NCBI GenBank assembly: GCA_963765785.1
Contig: CAVXXW010000019.1
Coordinates: 1 to 64,000 of the forward strand
Source of the DNA: AC-32 sp963765785
GTDB taxonomy: Bacteria > Actinomycetota > Thermoleophilia > Gaiellales > Gaiellaceae
DNA length: 64,000 nt
Reading direction: 5' to 3'
Shown in pieces: positions 1-8,127 of the stretch. The stretch's first letter is position 1. Every line of letters starts with the position of its first letter. The notes below the pieces were generated by a model. The model saw only the letters and a list, made by a program, of their open reading frames with translations. It was not told the DNA's origin and searched no databases. A program made the translations under genes and the position numbers.

Positions 1-200
1 AGGTGGCCGGCGGCACGATCGTTCGCGTCGAGACCGACGCCGACGGCCACGCGGCCTACGAGGCCCACATGGTCAAGGCCGACGGCACGCCTGTGACGGT
101 CTACGTGAACAAGGAGTTCGAGGTCGTCGGCGTCGAGTCGGGCATGCCCGGACCGCCCGGCGGCCGAGCGCCGTCGTCCTCGAGCGGCGCGAGCGCCTAG
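1..200 (+). CDS. PepSY-type protein, C-terminal end only
   Basis: The frame is open at the left edge, so this is the tail of a gene that starts outside the window. The visible 65 residues contain an alternating pattern (RVETDADG, then AYEAHMVKADG, then a VTVYV strand followed by EFEVVGVE) that resembles the last part of a PepSY domain in secreted actinobacterial proteins. These domains are often tandem and act as inhibitory or scaffold modules outside the cell. The tail after residue 50 is Pro, Gly and Ser rich and probably disordered. A GTG at position 3 could act as a start but has no Shine-Dalgarno sequence in view. The family call rests on this short segment alone. Confidence 0.6.
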   Translation, partial: VAGGTIVRVETDADGHAAYEAHMVKADGTPVTVYVNKEFEVVGVESGMPGPPGGRAPSSSSGASA

Positions 201-212
201 CTCGCGTGGAAA

Positions 213-239
213 GGGCTCGCCCAGGCGCCGGGCGAGCCC
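213..239 (+). terminator. GC-rich hairpin after the PepSY gene
   Basis: A perfect 10-bp stem (GGGCTCGCCC / GGGCGAGCCC) with a 7-base loop lies 12 bases after the stop codon. There is no T-run, so it is a GC-rich terminator or 3'-end stabiliser rather than a classical intrinsic terminator. Confidence 0.65.
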
Positions 240-252
240 TCGCCGTCCGCAG

Positions 253-258
253 TAGCAT
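253..258 (+). promoter_or_regulatory. -10 box TAGCAT, leaderless start at 265
   Basis: TAGCAT lies 6 bases before the GTG start codon and no Shine-Dalgarno sequence is present. This spacing would place the transcription start at or next to the start codon. Confidence 0.45.
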
Positions 259-264
259 CGCGCC

Positions 265-936
265 GTGCACGAGCTTCGGGCCGGGCTCTGGCACTGGCAG
301 GGTCCGCATCCGGAGTGGACTCAGGATCAGTGGTGGCCGCAGGAGGTCTCGTCGTACGCGTTCGACGACGGGCTGCGGCTGCTCCTCTTCGACCCGCTGG
401 CCGTGCCTGAGGAGATCCTCGCCATCGCGGCCGACCGCGAGCCGGTGGTGGTGCTCACTGCGCCCTGGCACGAACGCGATGCGGAGCGCGTGGTCGAGCG
501 CCTGGGCGCGCCAGTGTTCACGCCGCCGCCCGACACCGCGGACGACCTCGTGCGGAAGTACAGCCTCGATCCTGAGCAGATCCCGGAGGGCTGGCACAGC
601 TCCGACCTCGAGTGGCTCGTGGCGGAGGGGCGCGGGGAGGCCAACCTCTACGTGGCCGGTGACCGGCTTCCGATCGGCGTCGAGGCATTTCCCGGACGGT
701 CGCACAACGACGTCGTGCTCTGGGTTGAACGCGCGGGCGCGGTCGTCGCCGGCGACTCGCTGGTCGACTTCGGCCGCGGCTTCGAGGTCCCGCAGGAGGT
801 GCTGGAGCACGGCGCCACCCGCGAGCAGGTGGTCGCCGACCTGCGGCCGCTGCTCGAGCTGCCGGTCGAGGTCGTGCTGCCGGCGCATGGGACGCCGAAG
901 GACCGTGAAGCGCTCGAGCGCGCACTCGCCGAATAG
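265..936 (+). CDS. metallo-beta-lactamase-fold protein
   Basis: A 223-residue protein with the layout of the metallo-beta-lactamase fold. The usual HxHxDH motif is reduced to a WHERD segment near residue 73. A later GRSHNDVV segment, an AGDSLVDFG strand and a C-terminal LPAHGTP motif correspond to metal-ligand loops of the family. Because the first motif is incomplete, it may bind one metal or be non-catalytic. Relatives are soluble cytoplasmic hydrolases with unknown substrates. The GTG start is preceded by a -10-like box and no Shine-Dalgarno sequence. The gene stands alone, after a hairpin terminator. The fold is well supported, the reaction is not. Confidence 0.75.
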   Translation: MHELRAGLWHWQGPHPEWTQDQWWPQEVSSYAFDDGLRLLLFDPLAVPEEILAIAADREPVVVLTAPWHERDAERVVERLGAPVFTPPPDTADDLVRKYSLDPEQIPEGWHSSDLEWLVAEGRGEANLYVAGDRLPIGVEAFPGRSHNDVVLWVERAGAVVAGDSLVDFGRGFEVPQEVLEHGATREQVVADLRPLLELPVEVVLPAHGTPKDREALERALAE

Positions 937-1167
937 CCCGGCGACTGCGATGACCGATGAGTTGTGCGCGCCCCCGAGTCTCTGAGGGCAGCGCTACGCT
1001 GGCCCGCGAACGAAGGAGCACCCGACGACGAGCGCATGCGCAGCAGCTTGGGATCGGCCTTGGTCTGGATGTGGACGGCTGACGGCGCAGTCGACCTCGT
1101 CGTCGAACGAAGCAGCGCCGCGGACGACCTGGCACCCTGGACGACCGGCACGAGCAGGAGGGATGAG
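937..1167. other. intergenic, no gene seen
   Basis: About 230 bases without a convincing gene. The plus frame upstream of the methyltransferase start is open back to 964, but its translation does not resemble the family. A good Shine-Dalgarno sequence (AGGAGGG, 1156-1162) lies directly before the ATG at 1168. Confidence 0.5.
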
Positions 1168-1926
1168 ATGGCCAGGATCAGCTACGACGAGGGGACCGCT
1201 GCGGCGTACAAGGAGGTCCGCGAGATCCCGCGCGCCGGGCTCTCGGACTGGCGCGAGGCGGTACGACGCCACCTCCGCCCGTCGGCGGGAATGACCCTCG
1301 TGGACATCGGCGCCGGGACCGGTCAATTCGCCGCGGCCTTCAGCGACTGGTTCGACCTCAGCGTCGTCGCGATCGAGCCGTCGGCCGCGATGCGGGATCA
1401 GATCCCGCGGTCACCGGCCATCGAGGTGCTCGAGGGAGACGTGTGCTCCCTACCACTGCCGGATGAATCGGCAGACGCCGCCTGGCTCTCACTCGTCATT
1501 CACCACGTCCCGGACCTGGGAGTCGCCGCACGCGAGATCCGCCGGGTCCTCCGCCCAGGCGCCCCCGTCCTCATCCGGCAGGGCTTCCCGGGCAGGCTGG
1601 ACGGGGTCGAGCTCGTCCGCTGGTTCCCCGAGACCGCTCGGGTAGTCGAGACCTACCCTTCGGTCACGGATACGTGCGAGGCCTTCGCGGGCGCAGGGTT
1701 CCAGCAGGACGCGCTCGAGCAGGTCCGCGAGACGTACCCGACGAGCCTGGCGGACTTCCTCAGCGAGGTGGACACGTTCCGCCACGCCGACACCACGATG
1801 CGGACGCTCACCGACGAGGAGTTCCTCCGCGGCAAGGAACGTCTCCGCCGTGCCGTGAGCGACGCCGAGGGAACAGCGAGCGCGGAACCCAGAAGCAACT
1901 GGCTCGACCTCCTGGTTCTCCGCTAG
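1168..1926 (+). CDS. class I SAM-dependent methyltransferase
   Basis: A 252-residue protein of the Methyltransf_11 type. Motif I (VDIGAGTGQF, about residues 48-57) forms the SAM-binding loop. An acidic residue after the second strand (AIEPSA) and a motif IV region (AAWLSLVIHHVPD) follow in the usual order, then an REIRRVLRPGAPVLIR segment typical of the family. The substrate cannot be read from sequence. I chose the ATG at 1168 because AGGAGGG sits 5-6 bases upstream and the protein then begins at the normal family position. The frame stays open further upstream, but that part looks non-coding. The gene has no obvious operon partner and faces the end of the aconitase gene. Confidence 0.85.
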   Translation: MARISYDEGTAAAYKEVREIPRAGLSDWREAVRRHLRPSAGMTLVDIGAGTGQFAAAFSDWFDLSVVAIEPSAAMRDQIPRSPAIEVLEGDVCSLPLPDESADAAWLSLVIHHVPDLGVAAREIRRVLRPGAPVLIRQGFPGRLDGVELVRWFPETARVVETYPSVTDTCEAFAGAGFQQDALEQVRETYPTSLADFLSEVDTFRHADTTMRTLTDEEFLRGKERLRRAVSDAEGTASAEPRSNWLDLLVLR

Positions 1927-2011
1927 GCGGGAGTTGCCGCGGCCACCGATTCCCTTCGATCCCCACCCTCGTCGGGTCGCAGGATCGGCGAAGACGGCCT
2001 GAACGCGCCGA

Positions 2012-4747
2012 CTAGGTCTCTGCCAGGAACCGCCGCAGCACGTACTGCAGGATCCCGCCGTGACGGAGGTACTCGCGCTCCTTCGGCGTGTCCAGGCGGA
2101 CGCGGGCGCGGAACTCCTTGTCGTCCGCCCTCACCGTCACCTCGTCGGCCTCGCCGTTCTGGAGGCCGGTGATCATGAACTCCTCGCGGCCGGTCAGGCC
2201 GAAGCTCTCGCGGTTCTCGCCGTCCATGAACTGCAGCGGGACGATCCCGCACATGAGCAGGTTCGAGCGGTGGATGCGCTCGTAGCTCTCGGCGATCGCT
2301 GCGCGCACGCCGAGTAGGTCCGGGCCCTTCGCGGCCCAGTCGCGTGACGAGCCCGAGCCGTACTCCTTGCCGGCGAGCACGATCAGGGGCACGTCCTCGG
2401 CGCGGTACCGGTCGGCCGCGTCGAAGATCGTCATCTCCTCGCCGTCGGGGAAGTGCGCCGTCCACGTGCCCTCGCTGCCGGGAACGAGCAGGTTCTTCAG
2501 GCGGACGTTCGCGAACGTGCCGCGCACCATCACCTCGTGGTTGCCGCGCCGCGCGCCGTACGAGTTGAAGAAGCGCCGCTCGACGCCGTGCTCGATCAGC
2601 CACTCGCCGGCCGGGCTCTCGGGCTTGATCGACCCGGCGGGGGAGATGTGGTCGGTCGTGACGCTGTCGCCGAGCGACACGAGGCAGCGCGCGCCCTCGA
2701 TGTCCTCGATCGGCTCCGGCTCGCGCGGCATGCCTGCGAAGAACGGCGGCCGTCGGATGTAGGTGGACGCCTCGTCCCAGGCGTAGAGGTCGCCCTCCGG
2801 CACCGGCAGCGCCTGCCAGCGCTCGTCGCCGGCGAAGACGTCGGCGTACTGCTTGCGGAACATGCCGCCGTCGAGCGCGGTTGCGACCGTCTCCTCGATC
2901 TCCTGCGAGCTCGGCCAGAGGTCGCGCAGGAAGACGTCCTCGCCGTCGCTACCCTGCCCGATCGGCTCGCTGTCGAGGTCGATGTCCATCCGGCCGGCGA
3001 GCGCGTAGGCGACCACGAGCGGGGGAGAGGCGAGGTAGTTCGCCTTCACCTCGGGGTGGATCCGCGCCTCGAAGTTGCGGTTGCCGCTGAGCACCGAGCA
3101 GACGACCAGGTCGCCCTCCTCGACCGCCGCCGAGATCGGCTCCGGCAGCGGGCCGGAGTTCCCGATGCAGGTCGTGCAGCCGTAGCCGACGGTGTGGAAG
3201 CCGAGCGCCTCGAGGTATGGCGTCAGGCCGGCCTGGTCGTAGTAGTCGGTCACGACGCGCGAGCCCGGGGCGAGCGACGACTTGACCCACGGCTTGCGCT
3301 GCAGCCCGCGCTCCACCGCCTTCTTCGCGAGGAGCGCCGCGCCGATCATCACCTGCGGGTTCGAGGTGTTCGTGCAGCTGGTGATCGCGGCGATCACGAC
3401 GGAGCCGTCGCGCAGCTCGATCTCCTCACCGTCGAGCTCGGCGGTGGCGGCGTGCGCCTGCGCGCGCTCCGCGATTGCGACCGGCGCCGGGTCGGGCTCG
3501 TACTCGTGCGGGCCGGGCTCCTGGAACGAGGTCGGGTCACTGGCGGGGAAGGTGTCCTCGACGCCCCGGTCGAGGGTGCCGTTCCCATACGAGTGCCCGA
3601 AGCTCGAGAGCGCGTCGACGAACGAGTCCTTCGCCTCGGCCAGCGGCACGCGGTCCTGCGGGCGCCGCGGCCCGGCCAGGCTCGGCTCGACCGAGCCGAG
3701 GTCGAGCTCGACGACCTGCGAGTACTCGGGCTCGACCGACTCGTCGTGCCAGAGCAGGTTCTTCTTGCAGTACGCCTCGACCAGCTGGATCCGCTCGTCC
3801 GGGCGGCCCGTGAGCCGCAGGTACGTGAGCGTCAGGTCGTCGACCGGGAAGAAGCCGCATGTCGCGCCGTACTCGGGCGACATGTTCCCGATCGTGGCGC
3901 GGTCGGCCAGCGCTAGGCCCTCTAGGCCCGCGCCGAAGTACTCGACGAACTTGCCGACGACGCCGGTGCGGCGCAGCAGCTCCGTCACGGTCAGCACGAG
4001 GTCGGTCGCAGTCGCGCCCTCGCGCAGGCGGCCGTCGAGCCGCACACCGACGACCTGCGGGACGAGCATCGACAGCTCCTCGCCCAGCAGCGCGGCCTCG
4101 GCCTCGATCCCGCCGACGCCCCAGCCGAGCACGCCGAGGCCGTTGACCATCGTCGTGTGCGAGTCGGTGCCGACCAGGGTGTCCGGGAAGGCGACGCCAT
4201 CGCGCTCCTCGATCACGCGCGCGAGGTACTCCAAGTTGACCTGGTGGACGATCCCCGTGTTCGGCGGGACGACCTTGAGGTTGTCGAAGGCGCCCCGGCC
4301 CCAGCGCAGGAAGGCGTAGCGCTCGCCGTTCCGCTCGTAGTCGCGGTCGCGGTTGACCTCGATTGCCATCCGCGTCGCGAACTCGTCGACCTGCACGGAG
4401 TGGTCGATCACGAGCTCGGCCGGAATGTGCGGGTTGATCTTCGCCGGGTCGCCGCCCATGTCGGCCATCGCGCTGCGCATGGCGGCGATGTCGACGATCG
4501 ACGGCACGCCCGTGAAGTCCTGGAGCAGGACGCGCGAGGGGCGGAAGCCGAGCTCGCGGTACGGCTCGTCGTGGGGCTGCCACTGCGAGACGGCTTCGAC
4601 GCCGGCCTCGGAGCCGTGGCGGAGCGCGTTCTCGAGCAGGATCCGCAGCGAGTACGGCAGCCGCTCGACGCCGTCGACGGACGCCAGCGGTGCGTAGGAG
4701 ACGCTTCGGTCTCCGGCGCGCAGGGTGGCTGTTGCTCCGGAGGCCAT
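2012..4747 (-). CDS. acnA: aconitate hydratase AcnA
   Basis: A 911-residue aconitase of the AcnA/IRP type, which interconverts citrate and isocitrate through cis-aconitate in the TCA cycle. The three cysteines that hold the [4Fe-4S] cluster are visible: one in SCTNTSNP (about residue 457) and two in the GCTTCIGN segment (about residues 520-523). The N-terminal LLENALRH and DFTGVPSIVDIAAMR segments and the C-terminal swivel domain (GEEMTIFDAADRY, then GKEYGSGSSRDWAAKG) are typical. Length matches the family. It lies 27 bases after the YihY-type gene on the same strand. Directly upstream are a -10-like TAAAGT and an 8-bp inverted repeat overlapping the start codon, so it probably has its own promoter. 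Confidence 0.97.
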   Translation of the reverse strand: MASGATATLRAGDRSVSYAPLASVDGVERLPYSLRILLENALRHGSEAGVEAVSQWQPHDEPYRELGFRPSRVLLQDFTGVPSIVDIAAMRSAMADMGGDPAKINPHIPAELVIDHSVQVDEFATRMAIEVNRDRDYERNGERYAFLRWGRGAFDNLKVVPPNTGIVHQVNLEYLARVIEERDGVAFPDTLVGTDSHTTMVNGLGVLGWGVGGIEAEAALLGEELSMLVPQVVGVRLDGRLREGATATDLVLTVTELLRRTGVVGKFVEYFGAGLEGLALADRATIGNMSPEYGATCGFFPVDDLTLTYLRLTGRPDERIQLVEAYCKKNLLWHDESVEPEYSQVVELDLGSVEPSLAGPRRPQDRVPLAEAKDSFVDALSSFGHSYGNGTLDRGVEDTFPASDPTSFQEPGPHEYEPDPAPVAIAERAQAHAATAELDGEEIELRDGSVVIAAITSCTNTSNPQVMIGAALLAKKAVERGLQRKPWVKSSLAPGSRVVTDYYDQAGLTPYLEALGFHTVGYGCTTCIGNSGPLPEPISAAVEEGDLVVCSVLSGNRNFEARIHPEVKANYLASPPLVVAYALAGRMDIDLDSEPIGQGSDGEDVFLRDLWPSSQEIEETVATALDGGMFRKQYADVFAGDERWQALPVPEGDLYAWDEASTYIRRPPFFAGMPREPEPIEDIEGARCLVSLGDSVTTDHISPAGSIKPESPAGEWLIEHGVERRFFNSYGARRGNHEVMVRGTFANVRLKNLLVPGSEGTWTAHFPDGEEMTIFDAADRYRAEDVPLIVLAGKEYGSGSSRDWAAKGPDLLGVRAAIAESYERIHRSNLLMCGIVPLQFMDGENRESFGLTGREEFMITGLQNGEADEVTVRADDKEFRARVRLDTPKEREYLRHGGILQYVLRRFLAET

Positions 4748-4768
4748 GGCTCGACTTTACCGAGCCAT
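4746..4768 (-). promoter_or_regulatory. acnA leaderless promoter inside an inverted repeat
   Basis: On the minus strand TAAAGT (4754-4759) lies 6 bases before the acnA ATG. The arms ATGGCTCG (4746-4753) and CGAGCCAT (4761-4768) flank it as a perfect 8-bp inverted repeat with a 7-base centre. The start codon lies in one arm. This could be an operator or an RNA hairpin over the start. Confidence 0.45.
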
Positions 4769-4774
4769 TGCGGG

Positions 4775-5746
4775 CTAGGCCTTCGCGGGCGCCTGCAGCT
4801 CGACCTCGGCGGGCTCGCCCTCGCGGAGCTCCCTGCTGCGCTCGGCCTCGGCGTTGATCTCGGCGCCGAGCAGGAGCGCAACCGAGCTGACCCAGAGCCA
4901 GGTCAGCATCACGACCACGGCCGAGAGGGAGCCCCAGGCCTTGTTGTAGGAGGCGAAGCGGCTCGTGTAGAACGCGAACGCGCCGGACGCGAGCAGCCAG
5001 ACGAGCACCGCGAAGACCGCCCCGAAGCTGACGAACTGCCACCTCTGCTTCACGTCCGGGCCGAGGTAGTAGATGACTCCGAAGGCGAGCAGCAGGCCGC
5101 CGATCAGGATCGGCCATTGCGCCGCCCACCACACGTACTCGGTGGCGGTCCTGTTTCCGATCGCGTTGCCGAGCCAGCGGGAGAGGTGCGGCCCGAGCAC
5201 GAGCAGACCCAGCGCCAGCGCGGAAGCGAGCAGGGCAAAGACGGCCATGCCCGCGGCGACGAGGCGCCGGCGCACGAAGCCGCGCGTCTCCTGACGCGCA
5301 TATGCCAGGTTCAACGCCCACATCACGTTCTGCATCGCGCCGCTCAGCGACCAGAGAGCGAGCACGCCGCCGACGGCGATCAGCGTGATGCTCGTGCCGT
5401 TCCGCCGGGTCAGCCGGCGCAGGCTGTTCTCGATCAGGCTCGAGACCTCGCTCGGGACGATGTGATGGAGCTTGTCGATGACGGTCGTGACCGCGTCCGG
5501 CCCGGCGTACAGGCCGAAGAGTCCGGCGGCGAGGAGCAGCGCTGCCGGGATCGTGAGGAAGGCGTAATAGGCGAGCGCGGCCGCGAGGCTCGTGAGGTGG
5601 TCCTCGCTCGACCGCTTGAACGCGCGCTTCAGGATCGCGAGGTAATCGCGCTTCGACAGGTCTGCCGGGCCGGGGTTTTCGAGCCGCGGCTCCTCGAGCT
5701 CCGGCTGCGGCTCCGGCGCCTCGTTCTCGGCCGCCGTGTCTCTCAT
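4775..5746 (-). CDS. YihY/BrkB family inner membrane protein
   Basis: A 323-residue polytopic membrane protein of the YihY/virulence factor BrkB family. A charged, Pro/Glu-rich N-terminal tail (residues 1-30) is followed by DHLTSLAAALAYYAFLTIPAA, the conserved first helix region, and about six membrane segments. The family signature near the middle (GGVLALWSLSGAMQNVMWALN) and the C-terminal WLWVSSVALLLGAEINAE motif are present. The molecular function of the family is not established. I chose the ATG at 5746 because AAGGAGG lies 7-8 bases upstream; the same frame stays open further upstream within the epimerase region but does not resemble the family. It sits between the epimerase and aconitase genes on the same strand. 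Confidence 0.9.
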   Translation of the reverse strand: MRDTAAENEAPEPQPELEEPRLENPGPADLSKRDYLAILKRAFKRSSEDHLTSLAAALAYYAFLTIPAALLLAAGLFGLYAGPDAVTTVIDKLHHIVPSEVSSLIENSLRRLTRRNGTSITLIAVGGVLALWSLSGAMQNVMWALNLAYARQETRGFVRRRLVAAGMAVFALLASALALGLLVLGPHLSRWLGNAIGNRTATEYVWWAAQWPILIGGLLLAFGVIYYLGPDVKQRWQFVSFGAVFAVLVWLLASGAFAFYTSRFASYNKAWGSLSAVVVMLTWLWVSSVALLLGAEINAEAERSRELREGEPAEVELQAPAKA

Positions 5747-5781
5747 CGAGCCTCCTTGCCTCGGCGGTGGCGAACGCAAAC

Positions 5782-6879
5782 TTACGACGTGAGGCCGCGC
5801 TGGGTCAGCTCGGCCGCTGCCTCGTCGAAGCGGTCGGTCGCGACCTGGCCCTCGAGCCAGCCCGCGAGCTCCGCCAGGCCGTCCTCGAAGGGCACCTCGG
5901 CCTCGAAGCCGAGCGCCTCGTGCGCAAGAGACACGTCGGCGAAGCAGTGGCGGATGTCGCCGGCGCGGAACTTGCCGGTCAGCTCCGGCTCGATCTCCTT
6001 GCCGAGCACGCGCGTGAGCGCGGCGGCGATCTCCAGCACCGAGCTGCTCTTGCCGCTGCCGACGTTGACCGGCCGGCCGTCGGCGCCGTCGCGCTCCAGC
6101 GCGAGGCGGCACGCGCGCGCCACGTCGGCGACGTTGACGAAGTCGCGCCGCTGGCCGCCGTCCTCGTAGACGAGCGGCCGCCGGTCGTTCAGCAGCCGCG
6201 AGGCGAAGATCGCGAGCACGCCGGTGTACGGATTGGACAGGGCCTGGCGCGGGCCGTAGACGTTGAAGAGCCGCAGGGCCACGGCCGGCACGTCGTACGC
6301 GGCGCCGTAGAGCAGGCACATGCGCTCCTGGTCGTACTTCGTCAGCGCGTAGATCGACGCGAGCGACGGCTCCTTCGTCTCGGGCGTCGGGACCGGCGTC
6401 AGCTCCTCGCCGCTCGCGCCGCGCGGGTCCCACTCGCCGCGGGCGAGCTGCTCGCGGCTGCGCACGGTCGCGGGCACAGGCTCGTACGAACCTTCGCCGT
6501 AGATGCTCATGCTCGATGCGACGACGAGCTTGCGCACCGGGTGGTCGAGCAGCGCCTCCAGCAGGACGCCGGTGCCGGCGGTGTTCGCGGCCGCGTACTC
6601 GGCGGGCTCGTACATGCTCTGGCCGACCCCAACGCGCGCGGCGAGATGGACGACGGCATCGACGCCTTCGAGCGCCGCGCGCACGACCTCGGGGTCGCGG
6701 ACGTCGCCGGCGATCACGTCGATCTCGTCGGCGAGATAGTCGGGCCGCCTCGCGTCGCCGTGTACCTGCTCGACGAGGCTGTCGAGCGCCCGTACCCGGT
6801 AGCCGGCGCGAAGCAGCTCGTCGCCCACGTGCGAGCCGACGAAACCCGCGCCGCCCGTGATCAGGACGTGCTCTCCCAT
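5782..6879 (-). CDS. NAD-dependent sugar epimerase/dehydratase
   Basis: A 365-residue extended short-chain dehydrogenase. The N-terminal Rossmann loop GGAGFVGS (about residues 9-16) binds NAD, and the catalytic YxxxK motif is in IYALTKYDQE. A segment naming a sugar-nucleotide pocket (LRLFNVYGPRQ) and a C-terminal ELTGKFRAGDIRH segment resemble UDP-glucose 4-epimerase or dTDP-glucose dehydratase relatives. It probably makes a nucleotide sugar for surface glycans. Its ATG overlaps the stop of the upstream membrane glycosyltransferase by 4 bases (ATGA), which supports both the start and translational coupling. Exact substrate is unknown. Confidence 0.88.
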   Translation of the reverse strand: MGEHVLITGGAGFVGSHVGDELLRAGYRVRALDSLVEQVHGDARRPDYLADEIDVIAGDVRDPEVVRAALEGVDAVVHLAARVGVGQSMYEPAEYAAANTAGTGVLLEALLDHPVRKLVVASSMSIYGEGSYEPVPATVRSREQLARGEWDPRGASGEELTPVPTPETKEPSLASIYALTKYDQERMCLLYGAAYDVPAVALRLFNVYGPRQALSNPYTGVLAIFASRLLNDRRPLVYEDGGQRRDFVNVADVARACRLALERDGADGRPVNVGSGKSSSVLEIAAALTRVLGKEIEPELTGKFRAGDIRHCFADVSLAHEALGFEAEVPFEDGLAELAGWLEGQVATDRFDEAAAELTQRGLTS

Positions 6880-8051
6880 CAGGGGGCGAAGCGTGTCAAA
6901 AGCAGGACGAGCGCCACGTTTCCTGCGAAGCCGGCGGCTGCGAGGAGCGGCGACCTGAGCCAGCGCGGGCCGTCGGCGATCGCCCAGAAGATCGGGAACG
7001 CGAACAGGCTCTGCCGGCCGAAGCTCTGCATCGTCCCGGAGAGAAGCAGCGTGACGATCACGACCGTCGCGAAGGCGGCCCACGGCCGGTAGCGGCCGCC
7101 CATCCGCCACAGGACGACGAGCAAGGGGAGGATCAGCGCCGCGCGGGCGCTGTCGACGAACCCTTCGAGGCTCCTTGTCGCCGCGAGCAGGAAGACGACG
7201 GCGCACGCGTAGCCGGCGACGAGCGCTGTCCGAGGCCCGAAGCGGCGCCAGACGACCACCAGCGCTACGACGGCGGCGAGGGCGAGGACGCCGATCACCG
7301 GGCCGTGATGCGAGAGCAGCCGTCCGGCCTGGTGGATCCAGTGCGGGATGTTGTGCGGCCCGCCGCGACCCCAGAGCCGCTGGGCGTCGAAAAAGACGCC
7401 TGCCCGGTCGCTGCGGGCCCAGAAGTACCCCTCGACGACCGCCGCGGCCGCGACCGGCAGCGCAGCGCCGATCCAGCCGCGAATGCTGCGGCGCCCGATC
7501 CAGAGCAGCGGGAGCGCGATCAGAACGCCATTCGGCCGGGCAAACGCCGCGACCGCCCCGAGCGCACCGGCGGCCAGCGGCTTGCCGCGCAGCGCGAACG
7601 CGGCGGCCCACGCGGCCGCTGCCAGCGCGAGCGCGTCCGGGTAGACGATCGCCAGCGCGAACGACCCCGGCCAGCACGCGACCGCGAGCGCGCTCCGCAG
7701 CCGCACCGGAGGCAGGCCCGCCGAGACGCCGAAGAACGCCGCGGCGCTCGCCGCCCAGGCGCCGCCGGCGCCCACGATCACGTCCCAATGCGTCCCCGCC
7801 CAGCGCAGCAGCAGCGGCCAGAGCGGGAAGAACGCGTACTGCCGCCCGCCGGCGTGCGCGGGATAGCCCGAGCGGGCGATCAGCTCGTACCAGTTGTAGT
7901 CCCAGGCGAACAGCGGCCAGAGGCCCTGGTGCTCGTACCAACCGAGGCGCCAGTGGTAGGCGCCAGCCGCGAGCCCGATCCCGACAGTCGCGAGCAGCGC
8001 GCCGAGCCACGCGAGCCAGACGACGGCTATCCCGAACGAGTCGCGGCGCAC
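6879..8051 (-). CDS. PIG-V-like membrane mannosyltransferase
   Basis: A 390-residue protein with about nine membrane segments, resembling GT-C glycosyltransferases of the PIG-V type that use polyprenyl-phosphate sugars. The first extracellular loop has the acidic motif WDYNWYELIARSGYP (about residues 49-63), followed by a FFPLWPLL segment and later FARPNGVLIALP, all usual in this family. It ends by overlapping the epimerase start (ATGA), so sugar activation and membrane transfer are likely coupled. The GTG start has a TAGAGT box 6 bases upstream and no Shine-Dalgarno sequence, suggesting a leaderless transcript that begins the minus-strand operon ending at aconitase. Acceptor and sugar are not known. 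Confidence 0.78.
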   Translation of the reverse strand: MRRDSFGIAVVWLAWLGALLATVGIGLAAGAYHWRLGWYEHQGLWPLFAWDYNWYELIARSGYPAHAGGRQYAFFPLWPLLLRWAGTHWDVIVGAGGAWAASAAAFFGVSAGLPPVRLRSALAVACWPGSFALAIVYPDALALAAAAWAAAFALRGKPLAAGALGAVAAFARPNGVLIALPLLWIGRRSIRGWIGAALPVAAAAVVEGYFWARSDRAGVFFDAQRLWGRGGPHNIPHWIHQAGRLLSHHGPVIGVLALAAVVALVVVWRRFGPRTALVAGYACAVVFLLAATRSLEGFVDSARAALILPLLVVLWRMGGRYRPWAAFATVVIVTLLLSGTMQSFGRQSLFAFPIFWAIADGPRWLRSPLLAAAGFAGNVALVLLLTRFAP

Positions 8052-8057
8052 GGAGCG

Positions 8058-8063
8058 ACTCTA
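8058..8063 (-). promoter_or_regulatory. -10 box TAGAGT, leaderless start at 8051
   Basis: On the minus strand TAGAGT lies 6 bases before the GTG of the PIG-V-like gene, with no Shine-Dalgarno sequence. Confidence 0.45.
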
Positions 8064-8093
8064 AGGCGCCGACTCGGCGGCGCCGACCAGAGA

Positions 8094-8120
8094 GGGCGTG
8101 CGGGCTTTGCCCGTGCGCCC
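8094..8120 (-). terminator. hairpin after the coiled-coil gene
   Basis: A 12-bp interrupted stem with a 3-base loop lies 7 bases after the stop of the coiled-coil gene and before the next promoter. It probably ends the Tad operon transcript. No T-run follows. Confidence 0.5.
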
Positions 8121-8127
8121 GTCTTAG

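Noticed and set aside
964..1167. Longer methyltransferase with start at 964
   Set aside because: The extra 68 residues do not resemble the family and AGGAGGG stands directly before the ATG at 1168.
2453..6169. Long open frames on the plus strand opposite aconitase and the YihY-type gene
   Set aside because: In GC-rich DNA the strand opposite a real gene often stays open. The translations are Arg/Ala-rich with no family motif, while the minus strand has complete aconitase and YihY proteins.
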